From Bdellovibrionales bacterium (GTDB lineage: Bacteria; Bdellovibrionota; Bdellovibrionia; Bdellovibrionales; UBA1609), in contig JAGRAB010000186.1 of the NCBI GenBank assembly GCA_020435085.1, positions 1-5,682 on the forward strand: a stretch of 5,682 bases of DNA. Direction: 5' to 3'. The translations under genes were made by a program, and so were the position numbers. The notes beneath the pieces were generated by a model. It was not told the origin of the DNA, did not search any database, and saw only the letters and a list, made by a program, of their open reading frames with translations. Shown one piece after another: positions 1 through 5,596 of the stretch. Numbering within the stretch: the first letter of the stretch is position 1; each line of letters starts with the position of its first letter.

Positions 1-4
1 ATTG

Positions 5-44
5 ATATGAGAGCCTCGAACGAAGTGAGGGGCGAGGCTCATAT
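5..44. terminator. stem-loop at window edge, possible terminator
   Basis: Bases 11-18 (GAGCCTCG) pair perfectly with 33-40 (CGAGGCTC). After a 2-nt bulge, 5-8 (ATAT) pair with 41-44, giving about 12 bp around a 14-nt loop. A shorter alternative pairs CCTC (14-17) with GAGG (27-30). No T-run follows on the plus strand. On the minus strand only four bases remain before the edge, so a T-run there cannot be judged. It lies about 120 nt beyond the folA stop and could end the thyA-folA transcript or belong to a gene outside the window. Confidence 0.35.
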
Positions 45-165
45 TAATGCTAGTATGAAAACTTCATAAATTCCAAAGTTTATCGACGCGGTAGATATTC
101 AATATCCGCAACTAAGGGGGCCAGTTTCTGAAGTCTATGAGTAAAAGTAAAGTTTGGTCAGCGAA

Positions 166-663
166 TTATCGATTCGCTCGTCTTCGGTAGGTGAGAAATG
201 AAAACGGGACTGGCTCTTCTCGATCACGACGTTCGATCTCTTCAAAAAAGAGGGGGTTCACTTTTGGATATTTAATGTCGCCGTCAAAGTCTTTGTGAAT
301 TCTGGTCAAATAAATGATATCGACCATATTGATGGTTTCCTTAAAAATTTGACCGCCACCAATAATAAAAACTTCTTCTCCATATTCATTCATTTTGCTT
401 TCGCAAAGAGCAAGGGCTTCATCCATTGATGAGACCACGACGGCTCCTTCTGGGTGATAATCTTTTTGGCGAGTAATAACCACGTTAAGGCGGTGAGGTA
501 AGGGGTGTCCGACAGAATCAAAGGTTTTTCTTCCCATAATCAGGGCTTTACCTTTTGTTTTTTCTCTGAAGAACTTCATATCTTCAGGAATACTCCAGGG
601 CAGATCGTTGTTCTTACCAATCACGTCGTTTTTTGAAACAGCAACAATGTGAGATAAAATCAT
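166..663 (-). CDS. folA: dihydrofolate reductase
   Basis: Type I DHFR (165 aa, usual length 159-170) reduces dihydrofolate to tetrahydrofolate with NADPH in the cytosol, and is the trimethoprim target. Visible motifs are the N-terminal strand and Met20-like loop ending in IGKNNDLPW (15-23), the catalytic acid D28 in PED (equivalent to E. coli D27), GRKTFDSVG (44-52) with T47 and R58 for NADPH and folate contacts, and IIGGGQIF (100-107) for the cofactor. No key residue is missing. The C-terminus is arginine-rich (RRRANR). The start ATG overlaps the thyA stop as ATGA (660-663), and a strong GAGGTGG ribosome site lies inside the thyA 3' end, so the two are probably cotranscribed and translationally coupled. 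This matches the function: ThyA produces the dihydrofolate that FolA recycles. The family call is secure. Confidence 0.97.
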   Translation of the reverse strand: MILSHIVAVSKNDVIGKNNDLPWSIPEDMKFFREKTKGKALIMGRKTFDSVGHPLPHRLNVVITRQKDYHPEGAVVVSSMDEALALCESKMNEYGEEVFIIGGGQIFKETINMVDIIYLTRIHKDFDGDIKYPKVNPLFFEEIERRDREEPVPFSFLTYRRRANR

Positions 664-1454
664 ACGGCCACCTCGGCTTTAATGGCAGGATGAGATTCAT
701 AGTTCTCTAGGGAGAAATCTTCAAAAGTAAAATCAAAAAGCGATTTTATATTTGGGTTTAATGTCATTTGCGGTAATGCATGTGGTGTTCGAGAGAGTTG
801 AAGTTTTGCTTGATCCAAATGATTGGAGTAAAGGTGGGCATCTCCAAAGGTATGAACAAACTCTCCGGGCTCCAACTTACAAACTTGTGCCATCATCATT
901 GTTAGCAGAGCATAGCTGGCAATATTAAAAGGAACTCCGAGAAAAATATCTGCGGATCTTTGATAGAGCTGACAAGAGAGCTGACCTTTTGCAAAAAAAA
1001 AAAAAAAAAAAGCATGACAGGGAGGAAGAGCCATCCCTTCCACTTCACCTGGGTTATAGGCAACCACTAAGTGTCGTCTGGAGTCGGGGTTGGTTTTTAT
1101 GGATTGAACAAGGTTGCTGATTTGATCAATAGTTTTTCCATCGGGAGTTCGCCATGACCGCCATTGAGCCCCATAGACCCGGCCAAGATCGCCGTTTTCG
1201 TCAGCCCACTCGTCCCATATACTGACTTTGTTGTCTTTGAGATATTTTATATTGGTGTCGCCTTTTAAAAACCAAAGTAATTCATGAATAATGGATCGCA
1301 AATGGACTTTTTTGGTCGTGACAAGAGGAAAGCCTTCACTCAAATCAAAACGCATTTGGTGTCCAAAAATACTTAAAGTTCCAGTCCCAGTGCGATCTTC
1401 TTTATCGACACCTTCATTAAGTACTTTTTGCATGAGATCTAAATACTGCTTCAT
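660..1454 (-). CDS. thyA: thymidylate synthase
   Basis: Converts dUMP plus 5,10-methylene-THF to dTMP plus dihydrofolate, the sole de novo route to dTMP in ThyA organisms. At 264 aa it aligns without gaps to E. coli ThyA as I recall it. Visible residues are R21 in DRTGTGT, W80 in [11 protein letters not shown]126/R127 in DSRR, nucleophile C146 in PPCHA, YQRS (164-167) and D169 for dUMP, N177 in PFNIASYAL, and H207/Y209 in HLYSNH. The C-terminal hydrophobic residue is kept (V264). Oddity: residues 149-154 are six Phe, all TTT, where E. coli has FFQFYV, so the near-invariant Gln151 is replaced. The DNA there is a 19-T run prone to slippage, yet frame and length are intact. The ribosome site AAGGGG lies 7 nt before ATG. 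folA follows with a 4-bp overlap. Identity is certain; the accuracy of the tract is not. Confidence 0.97.
   Translation of the reverse strand: MKQYLDLMQKVLNEGVDKEDRTGTGTLSIFGHQMRFDLSEGFPLVTTKKVHLRSIIHELLWFLKGDTNIKYLKDNKVSIWDEWADENGDLGRVYGAQWRSWRTPDGKTIDQISNLVQSIKTNPDSRRHLVVAYNPGEVEGMALPPCHAFFFFFFAKGQLSCQLYQRSADIFLGVPFNIASYALLTMMMAQVCKLEPGEFVHTFGDAHLYSNHLDQAKLQLSRTPHALPQMTLNPNIKSLFDFTFEDFSLENYESHPAIKAEVAV
668..674 (-). promoter_or_regulatory. folA ribosome binding site inside thyA
   Basis: On the minus strand GAGGTGG sits 4 nt before the folA ATG (GAGGTG with a 5-nt spacer), within the last codons of thyA. It fixes the folA start and supports coupled re-initiation across the ATGA junction. 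Confidence 0.8.
993..1011 (-). repeat. 19-nt homopolymer (poly-T coding) tract within thyA
   Basis: The plus strand reads 19 consecutive A, so the coding strand reads GC, then 19 T, then GC. Eighteen of the Ts make Phe149-154 and the first completes the Ala148 codon. The number of Ts keeps the frame; losing or gaining one would shift it and truncate ThyA just after Cys146. Runs of this length are very rare in bacterial coding DNA. It could be a true slippage-prone tract or a sequencing or assembly error. Confidence 0.95.
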
Positions 1455-1663
1455 GAGAGCCCCCCTTAGTCTTTAAATCCTTGAAAAGACCATATCTCGC
1501 CATTGTCAGTGGCACCAGTCTAGATACTCGCAGTTGACAGATTCATTCAAGAAATTGGGCAGATAACGCCACGAATTATTTTCTGACGAAGTGCTTGATT
1601 TTGCGGCGTTACAGACTCATTTTCAAAGCCCTCGTGTGAGAGTGAATAAGAAAGAGGAGAGTC
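1455..1663. promoter_or_regulatory. divergent control region between thyA and the HD gene
   Basis: This 209-bp gap has no gene. For thyA (minus) a weak sigma70-like pair is TTGAAT (1545-1550) and TATCTA (1521-1526) with an 18-nt spacer, giving a leader of about 58 nt. For the HD gene (plus) there is a perfect TTGACA at 1534-1539, but no good -10 at 17 nt; the nearest A/T-rich hexamer, AGATAA at 1561-1566, is too far at 21 nt. The two -35-like boxes nearly abut, so the promoters could compete. The ribosome sites are AAGGGG (1462-1467, minus) for thyA and GAGGAG (1654-1659, plus) for the HD gene. An inverted repeat, TAACGCC (1564-1570) and GGCGTTA (1605-1611), continues inward with imperfect pairing. 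Confidence 0.4.
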
Positions 1664-2980
1664 ATGGAAGTTCGTGATCCGATTCATGGATCTATTGAGT
1701 TTTCAAAGCCTGAGGTGAGGCTGCTTGATAGCGTGCCTTATCAAAGGCTTCGATCAATAAAGCAACTAGGTTTTTCTGAATTTAGCTTTCCAGGAGCGAC
1801 TCATAATCGATTTTTGCACTCTTTAGGCGTTTGTCATCTGGCTGGCCTGGCATTTGATCTTATTTTTAAAAACTATCCATTTAAAAATTCAGACTCTAAA
1901 AAGAGAATGAGACAGGCCACAAGGTTGGCAGCATTGCTTCATGATATTGGTCATGGACCTTTAAGTCATACGACTGAAGAGGTGATGCCGATTTTAAAAG
2001 AATTAAAAGTGGGTGTGTATAAAAATAAACGCTCAGACCTTCCTTTTTTAAATACAACAGTGAATGAGTCTCGGCAGGCGAATCATGAAGACTACACCAT
2101 TAAATTTGTTACTGACTCGGAGTTGTCAGAACTTTTAAAAAAACAATTTCCTGATATTGCACCTCTTCATGTCGCTTGCTTGATAGATAAAAGTTTGGCT
2201 TGTCCGGATGATTTTTTTAAGGATGGAGACATAAGCTTTAGAACAATTTTATCTCAGTTGGTTTCTTCAGAGATGGATGTTGATCGTATGGATTATCTTG
2301 AGCGTGATGCTTATTTTTGTGGGACAAATTATGGGAAGGTCGAGCTTGAATGGCTCCTTTCCAATTTGACGTATCATGAAAAAGAGGGGCATCTTCATTT
2401 AGCACTCAACCGGCGTGCCCTTTACACATTTGATGACTTTTTACTGGCTCGTCACCATATGCACCTGATGGTTTACTTCCATCACAAAAGTATTATTTAC
2501 GAAGAGATGCTTCATAGATATTTATCTTCACCTAAGTGTCAGTTCCATTTGCCTGCAGATATTGATGAGTATGTCAGATGTACGGATTATGCACTTTATC
2601 AACATTTACAAAAAGTGGATGACGAATGGGCACAAAGAATTTCAAAAAGGAAACCATATAAAAATCTTTTTGAATTGCACTCGTCAAAAGATACAGAGCG
2701 ACCTAAAAATATAAAAATCGAATTAGAGTCGGCAGGACTTCGAGTGATTCACTCGAACTCTCAAGCTCGACTTTCTAAATATCATACGACTTCAGAAAGT
2801 GAACGAGCTTTCCAAATTTTTGTTGTTGATGGATATGACAGAAAATCAAAACCATATCCCATTGAAGAGAGTACGGAAATCTTTCAGAAATACGAAGAAA
2901 TTCGTCAAATTGACCGACTTTATGTAGCACCTGAAGATTTTGAAGCTGCAGAAAAAATCATGATTCAGAAAGGTTTATAA
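1664..2980 (+). CDS. SAMHD1-like HD-domain dNTP triphosphohydrolase
   Basis: This 438-aa cytosolic metalloenzyme of the COG1078 / YwfO / EF1143 / SAMHD1 family probably hydrolyses dNTPs to deoxynucleoside plus triphosphate. Its features in order are RDPIHG (4-9); YQRLRSIKQLG (26-36); FPGATHNRFLHSLGV (42-56) with metal ligand H52; LLHDIGHGPLSH (91-102) with the HD pair H93/D94 plus H97 and H102; HE (141-142), matching SAMHD1 His233; and DVDRMDYLERD (205-215), where D207 is the last metal ligand (SAMHD1 D311) and Y211 matches Tyr315. The usual Glu in RFEHS is Leu51. There is no SAM domain, as in other bacterial members. Residues about 340-438 form a less conserved C-terminal lobe. The start follows GAGGAG by 4 nt. 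It overlaps the next gene by one base (TAATG) and is divergent from thyA, consistent with dNTP pool control. Substrate range is inferred; other HD phosphohydrolase activities remain possible. Confidence 0.88.
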   Translation: MEVRDPIHGSIEFSKPEVRLLDSVPYQRLRSIKQLGFSEFSFPGATHNRFLHSLGVCHLAGLAFDLIFKNYPFKNSDSKKRMRQATRLAALLHDIGHGPLSHTTEEVMPILKELKVGVYKNKRSDLPFLNTTVNESRQANHEDYTIKFVTDSELSELLKKQFPDIAPLHVACLIDKSLACPDDFFKDGDISFRTILSQLVSSEMDVDRMDYLERDAYFCGTNYGKVELEWLLSNLTYHEKEGHLHLALNRRALYTFDDFLLARHHMHLMVYFHHKSIIYEEMLHRYLSSPKCQFHLPADIDEYVRCTDYALYQHLQKVDDEWAQRISKRKPYKNLFELHSSKDTERPKNIKIELESAGLRVIHSNSQARLSKYHTTSESERAFQIFVVDGYDRKSKPYPIEESTEIFQKYEEIRQIDRLYVAPEDFEAAEKIMIQKGL

Positions 2981-3378
2981 TGAATCAAACCCCTCAACGA
3001 ATTTTATTTTTCGATGTGGTTTGTAACCTTTGTAATGGATTTGTTGATTTTATGATTCAAAGAGACCGTACTGAGACCCTATTTTTTTCATCACTTCAAT
3101 CAGAACAAGCTCAAAAAAAACTCAATCGAGATTCTCGTGCGGAACTTATAAGTATTATCTATTTAAGAGATGGAGAAATATTAATGGAATCAACTGCTGT
3201 TCTTTATGCAATGGCAGATCTTGGAGGGTTTTGGGTTCTTCTAAAAATATTTTTGATAATTCCAGGTCCTCTTCGTAATAGCATTTATCAATGGGTTGCC
3301 AGACATCGATATCGTTGGTTTGGAAAACGAGATACATGTCGGCTTCCTACTGAAAAAGAAAAAAGTCGATTTCTTTGA
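2980..3378 (+). CDS. DCC-family (DUF393) thiol-disulfide oxidoreductase-like protein
   Basis: This 132-aa protein has a typical DUF393/DCC1-like layout: a first strand ILFFD leading to D12-x-x-C15-N-L-C18, then ASLQSE-like SSLQSEQAQ (37-45), a STAVLYAMADLGG helix (71-83), a hydrophobic stretch (84-95), PGPLRNSIYQWVARHRYRWFG (95-115) and the C-terminal C120-R-L-P-T element. The family is predicted to do thiol-disulfide chemistry through CxxC, but its substrates are mostly unknown. The usual DG before the CxxC loop is DV here (Val13). There is no signal peptide, and the hydrophobic segment is probably an amphipathic helix rather than a membrane span. Its ATG shares one base with the HD stop (TAATG), with AAAGG (2969-2973) as ribosome site, so the pair is very likely coupled. 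No functional link to dNTP hydrolysis is established. Confidence 0.85.
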   Translation: MNQTPQRILFFDVVCNLCNGFVDFMIQRDRTETLFFSSLQSEQAQKKLNRDSRAELISIIYLRDGEILMESTAVLYAMADLGGFWVLLKIFLIIPGPLRNSIYQWVARHRYRWFGKRDTCRLPTEKEKSRFL

Positions 3379-3420
3379 GTTATACCAATTCTAAAAAATA
3401 ATTATCTCAATTCACAAGTC

Positions 3421-3435
3421 ACCAAGGAGGTTGGT
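3421..3435. other. small hairpin with a Shine-Dalgarno-like loop in the convergent gap
   Basis: ACCAA (3421-3425), GGAGG loop, TTGGT (3431-3435) is a perfect 5-bp stem between the convergent DCC and SDR genes. A second arm, ATACCAA (3382-3388), can pair with TTGGTAT (3431-3437), so two folds compete. On the plus strand it is followed by ATTATTTAG, a poor U-tract, so at most it is a weak terminator for the HD-DCC transcript. The loop and flanks read AAGGAGGT, an ideal ribosome site, but no plausible reading frame follows. Confidence 0.35.
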
Positions 3436-3440
3436 ATTAT

Positions 3441-4184
3441 TTAGAGAATCATTCCGCCATTGACGACAATGGTTTGTCCATTAATTCCAGAGCTCATGGG
3501 ACTAGAAATAAATGTAATGACACTTGCAATTTCTACAGCATCAACCATGCGAACATTTTTATGTTCACTTTTCACTTTTTCAAGAGCATCTTTGATTGAA
3601 ACTTTGCCATTAAAACGGCTGAGTAAATACTCTTCTGTGACCCCACAAGAGATAACATTGGCAGTGATATGTTTTTCAATAACAGATTGGCTTAACTCTC
3701 GTATGAGAGATTGAACAGGGGCCTTTTGCTTTTCTTCAAGAATATGAAAATCATTAGTCACTAAAATAATGCGGCCTTTTTGACGTCCCTCTAAATAAGG
3801 CAGAGCTGCTTTTGCCATATGCGTGGCACGATCGTTGTAGTTCGAGAAATTTTCTGCAGTTTTATTAATACCTATAAGATGCGTATCAATGAGGATATCA
3901 ATTGTGCCAAAAATTTCTGCAGCTCGGCTGATGGCATCTGAACCGGCTTCTGCTGAGTCCATTTGAGACTCAATAGCGGCAACTCGTCCATAATTATGGT
4001 GAATTTCACGTTGCTCACTGATATTTTCTGCAAATCTTTGAGATTCACGAAGGTTGTCAGAAACAATCATAGCGATATCGGCCCCTCGTTCTGATAAAGT
4101 TGTAACAAGGGCACTTGTTACTTGTGTTAGCGGCCCAGATAAAACAACCGTTCGGTCATTGAGCTTTAAAAATGACTCTCTCAT
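3441..4184 (-). CDS. degenerate short-chain dehydrogenase/reductase-like protein (probable pseudoenzyme)
   Basis: A 247-aa protein of FabG-like length and overall SDR layout. The N-terminal strand and turn are VVLSGPLTQVTSAL (13-26), a helix and second strand are RGADIAMIV (33-41), the central strand is GTIDILID (93-100), then GRIILVTND (137-145), KAPVQSLIRELSQSVIEKHITANVIS (154-179), and the well-kept C-terminal signature SGINGQTIVVNGG (232-244). The catalytic and cofactor signatures are eroded. TGxxxGIG reads SGPLTQVT (16-23), NNAG reads DTHL (100-103), the active-site Ser falls on Asn144, and the segment that should hold Tyr of YxxxK is about 7 residues shorter, with Glu150 facing Lys154. 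The reading frame is intact, suggesting a selected non-catalytic or altered role. Ribosome site AGAGGT (4193-4198) has an 8-nt spacer. Its function and substrate are unknown. It is convergent with the DCC gene and divergent from purD. Confidence 0.8.
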   Translation of the reverse strand: MRESFLKLNDRTVVLSGPLTQVTSALVTTLSERGADIAMIVSDNLRESQRFAENISEQREIHHNYGRVAAIESQMDSAEAGSDAISRAAEIFGTIDILIDTHLIGINKTAENFSNYNDRATHMAKAALPYLEGRQKGRIILVTNDFHILEEKQKAPVQSLIRELSQSVIEKHITANVISCGVTEEYLLSRFNGKVSIKDALEKVKSEHKNVRMVDAVEIASVITFISSPMSSGINGQTIVVNGGMIL

Positions 4185-4208
4185 AATGTATTACCTCTTA
4201 GGCAGTTC

Positions 4209-4237
4209 AGGCTATTCTTGTTGCACCTAATGGTCAA
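4209..4237 (-). promoter_or_regulatory. candidate promoter for the SDR-like gene
   Basis: On the minus strand TTGACC (4232-4237, five of six to consensus) is followed after 17 nt by TAGCCT (4209-4214, three of six). Initiation near 4202 would give a leader of about 18 nt that includes the AGAGGT ribosome site. The spacing is ideal and the -10 is poor. Confidence 0.35.
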
Positions 4238-4276
4238 CGTATTCTCAGACTGAAAAGCCTCGTCACAAATCAAATT

Positions 4277-4305
4277 TTGAGATAAGCTCTCAACTATTCA
4301 ATATT
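4277..4305 (+). promoter_or_regulatory. candidate sigma70-type promoter of purD
   Basis: TTGAGA (4277-4282, five of six) and AATATT (4300-4305, four of six) have a 17-nt spacer. Initiation near 4312 leaves a leader of about 16 nt with GGAG (4318-4321) and a 6-nt gap to ATG at 4328. Both promoter boxes lie within inverted repeats. Confidence 0.5.
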
Positions 4306-4310
4306 TGAAT
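4277..4310. promoter_or_regulatory. two adjacent dyads over the purD promoter, possible operators
   Basis: The first dyad is TTGAGA-TAAGC-TCTCAA (4277-4293), perfect 6-bp arms covering the -35. The second is ATTCAA-TAT-TTGAAT (4296-4310), perfect 6-bp arms covering the -10 and reaching the start region. They are 2 bp apart, with centres about 18 bp apart, and both use TTGA/TCAA half-sites. They do not resemble the E. coli PurR box. Binding by a repressor is inferred only from position and symmetry. Confidence 0.4.
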
Positions 4311-4327
4311 TATTTTTGGAGAAAATA

Positions 4328-5596
4328 ATGAAAACACTTGTCATAGGCAAAGGTGGAAGAGAACACGCGATTGTGAAGGCTTTAAAATTGTCACCCTCTG
4401 TCACAGAAGTTCATGCAATCCCAGGGAGTTCAGGAATGGCAACAGAGGCTGTTTGTCATGATTTGAGTTCTTCTGATGAAAAACAGGTGATTGATTTTGT
4501 TCGACAGAAAAATATCGATCTTGTCATTATTGGTCCTGAGGCAGAGTTAGCAAGTGGATTGTCTGATGCAATAAGAGCCAGTGGTGCTTTGGTATTTGGA
4601 CCAAGTGCTGAAGCAGCAAGCCTAGAAGCCAGTAAAATTTTTGCAAAAGAATTTATGAAAAGAGCCAATGTTCCTACGGCCTTTGCACAAATCGTAAAGT
4701 CGACAGATGATATTAAAAAATGCATTCATGAGTTTACTCCTCCTTATGTTTTGAAGGCTGATGGTTTGGCTGCTGGTAAGGGTGTATTTATTTGTAAAAA
4801 TGAAAGTGAATTATTATCTGCTGCAGAAGATATTTTTGTACATCGTAAGCTTGGTAACGCTGGTCTATCAGCGTTGCTTGAGCAAAGTTTAGAGGGTTGG
4901 GAGCTTTCTTATCTTGTTCTTACCAATGGTGAGACCTATCAAAGTTTGCCTCTTGCTCAAGATCATAAAAGATTAAACGAAGGAGATACGGGGCCAAATA
5001 CAGGTGGTATGGGTGTTGTTGCACCATTAAAAATATCTGATGACTTAAGGGAACAAATTGAAAAACAAGTCATCCAGCCATCGATTCAAACCATTCACTC
5101 CATGGGATTATTATATCGTGGAGTTCTTTATGTTGGATTAATGATAACAAAAGATGGCCCAAAAGTGTTGGAGTACAATGTTCGATTTGGAGACCCTGAG
5201 GCGCAAGTATTGTTACCACTACTTGATGGAGATTGGGGAACCTCAATGTTATCCATTGCCCGTGGAGAAACGCCTCAACTGCAGTGGAAACCATTGTATT
5301 CAAGCTGTATTGTTTTAGCGGCAGAAGGTTATCCCGATGATCCTGTTAAAAATGTTATCATTGAAGGTGGCATTACAGAAGAAACGCCTTCAAGTTATTT
5401 TCTCCATGCAGGCACTTCAAAAACTCCAGATGGGAAATGGGTCACAAATGGAGGTCGAGTCCTCAATGCGATTGGTCTTGGATCTTCATTGAAAGAATCT
5501 CTTTCTCATGCTTACAAACAAGCTGAAAAGGTTTATTGGAAGAATGTGCAAATCAGAAAAGATATTGGTCAAAAAGTTCTTAAGGCAACACCCTGA
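4328..5596 (+). CDS. purD: phosphoribosylamine-glycine ligase (GAR synthetase)
   Basis: PurD joins 5-phosphoribosylamine and glycine with ATP to give GAR, step two of de novo purine synthesis in the cytosol. The 422 aa compare with 429 in E. coli, without fusion to PurM or PurN. Visible in order are the N-domain turn GKGGREHA (7-14), GPEAELASGLSD (69-80), the ATP-grasp phosphate loop KADGLAAGKGV (143-153), the family signature DHKRLNEGDTGPNTGGMG (212-229), the metal and ATP site LEYNVRFGDPEAQ (281-293) with E282, N284 and D289, and the C-domain HAGT (360-363) and TNGGRVLNAIG (373-383). All key elements are kept. The ATG at 4328 is chosen because GGAG lies 6 nt upstream. An in-frame TTG at 4316 would add four residues but overlaps that ribosome site. 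No purine gene adjoins it here, so purD appears to stand alone or to lead a unit extending past the window. Confidence 0.97.
   Translation: MKTLVIGKGGREHAIVKALKLSPSVTEVHAIPGSSGMATEAVCHDLSSSDEKQVIDFVRQKNIDLVIIGPEAELASGLSDAIRASGALVFGPSAEAASLEASKIFAKEFMKRANVPTAFAQIVKSTDDIKKCIHEFTPPYVLKADGLAAGKGVFICKNESELLSAAEDIFVHRKLGNAGLSALLEQSLEGWELSYLVLTNGETYQSLPLAQDHKRLNEGDTGPNTGGMGVVAPLKISDDLREQIEKQVIQPSIQTIHSMGLLYRGVLYVGLMITKDGPKVLEYNVRFGDPEAQVLLPLLDGDWGTSMLSIARGETPQLQWKPLYSSCIVLAAEGYPDDPVKNVIIEGGITEETPSSYFLHAGTSKTPDGKWVTNGGRVLNAIGLGSSLKESLSHAYKQAEKVYWKNVQIRKDIGQKVLKATP

Noticed and set aside
88..109. GCGG...CCGC with an internal ATATT/AATAT palindrome downstream of folA
   Set aside because: The inner palindrome has a 1-nt loop and the outer arms need a 3-nt bulge; there is no T-run, so it is not a convincing terminator or operator.
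137..190. 17-codon plus-strand frame ([10 protein letters not shown]...) across the folA 3' end
   Set aside because: It has no Shine-Dalgarno at a usable distance, is very short and overlaps the conserved folA C-terminus.
1291..1476. 61-codon plus-strand open frame antisense to the 5' end of thyA
   Set aside because: It lies opposite clear thyA coding sequence, has no ribosome site and resembles no known family; it is a shadow of the thyA frame.
20..1593. ACGAAGTG present in both the edge hairpin loop (20-27) and the thyA/HD inverted-repeat loop (1586-1593)
   Set aside because: An 8-mer shared between intergenic stretches of this total length is expected about once or twice by chance.
3460..3714. 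84-codon plus-strand frame behind the AAGGAGGT motif at 3424-3431
   Set aside because: The start is a TTG about 28 nt beyond the motif, too far for initiation, and the frame mirrors the SDR-like gene.
4316..4327. Upstream in-frame TTG start for purD
   Set aside because: That TTG is part of the GGAG ribosome site; PurD proteins normally begin right at the first strand (MKTLVIGKGG), so ATG at 4328 fits better.
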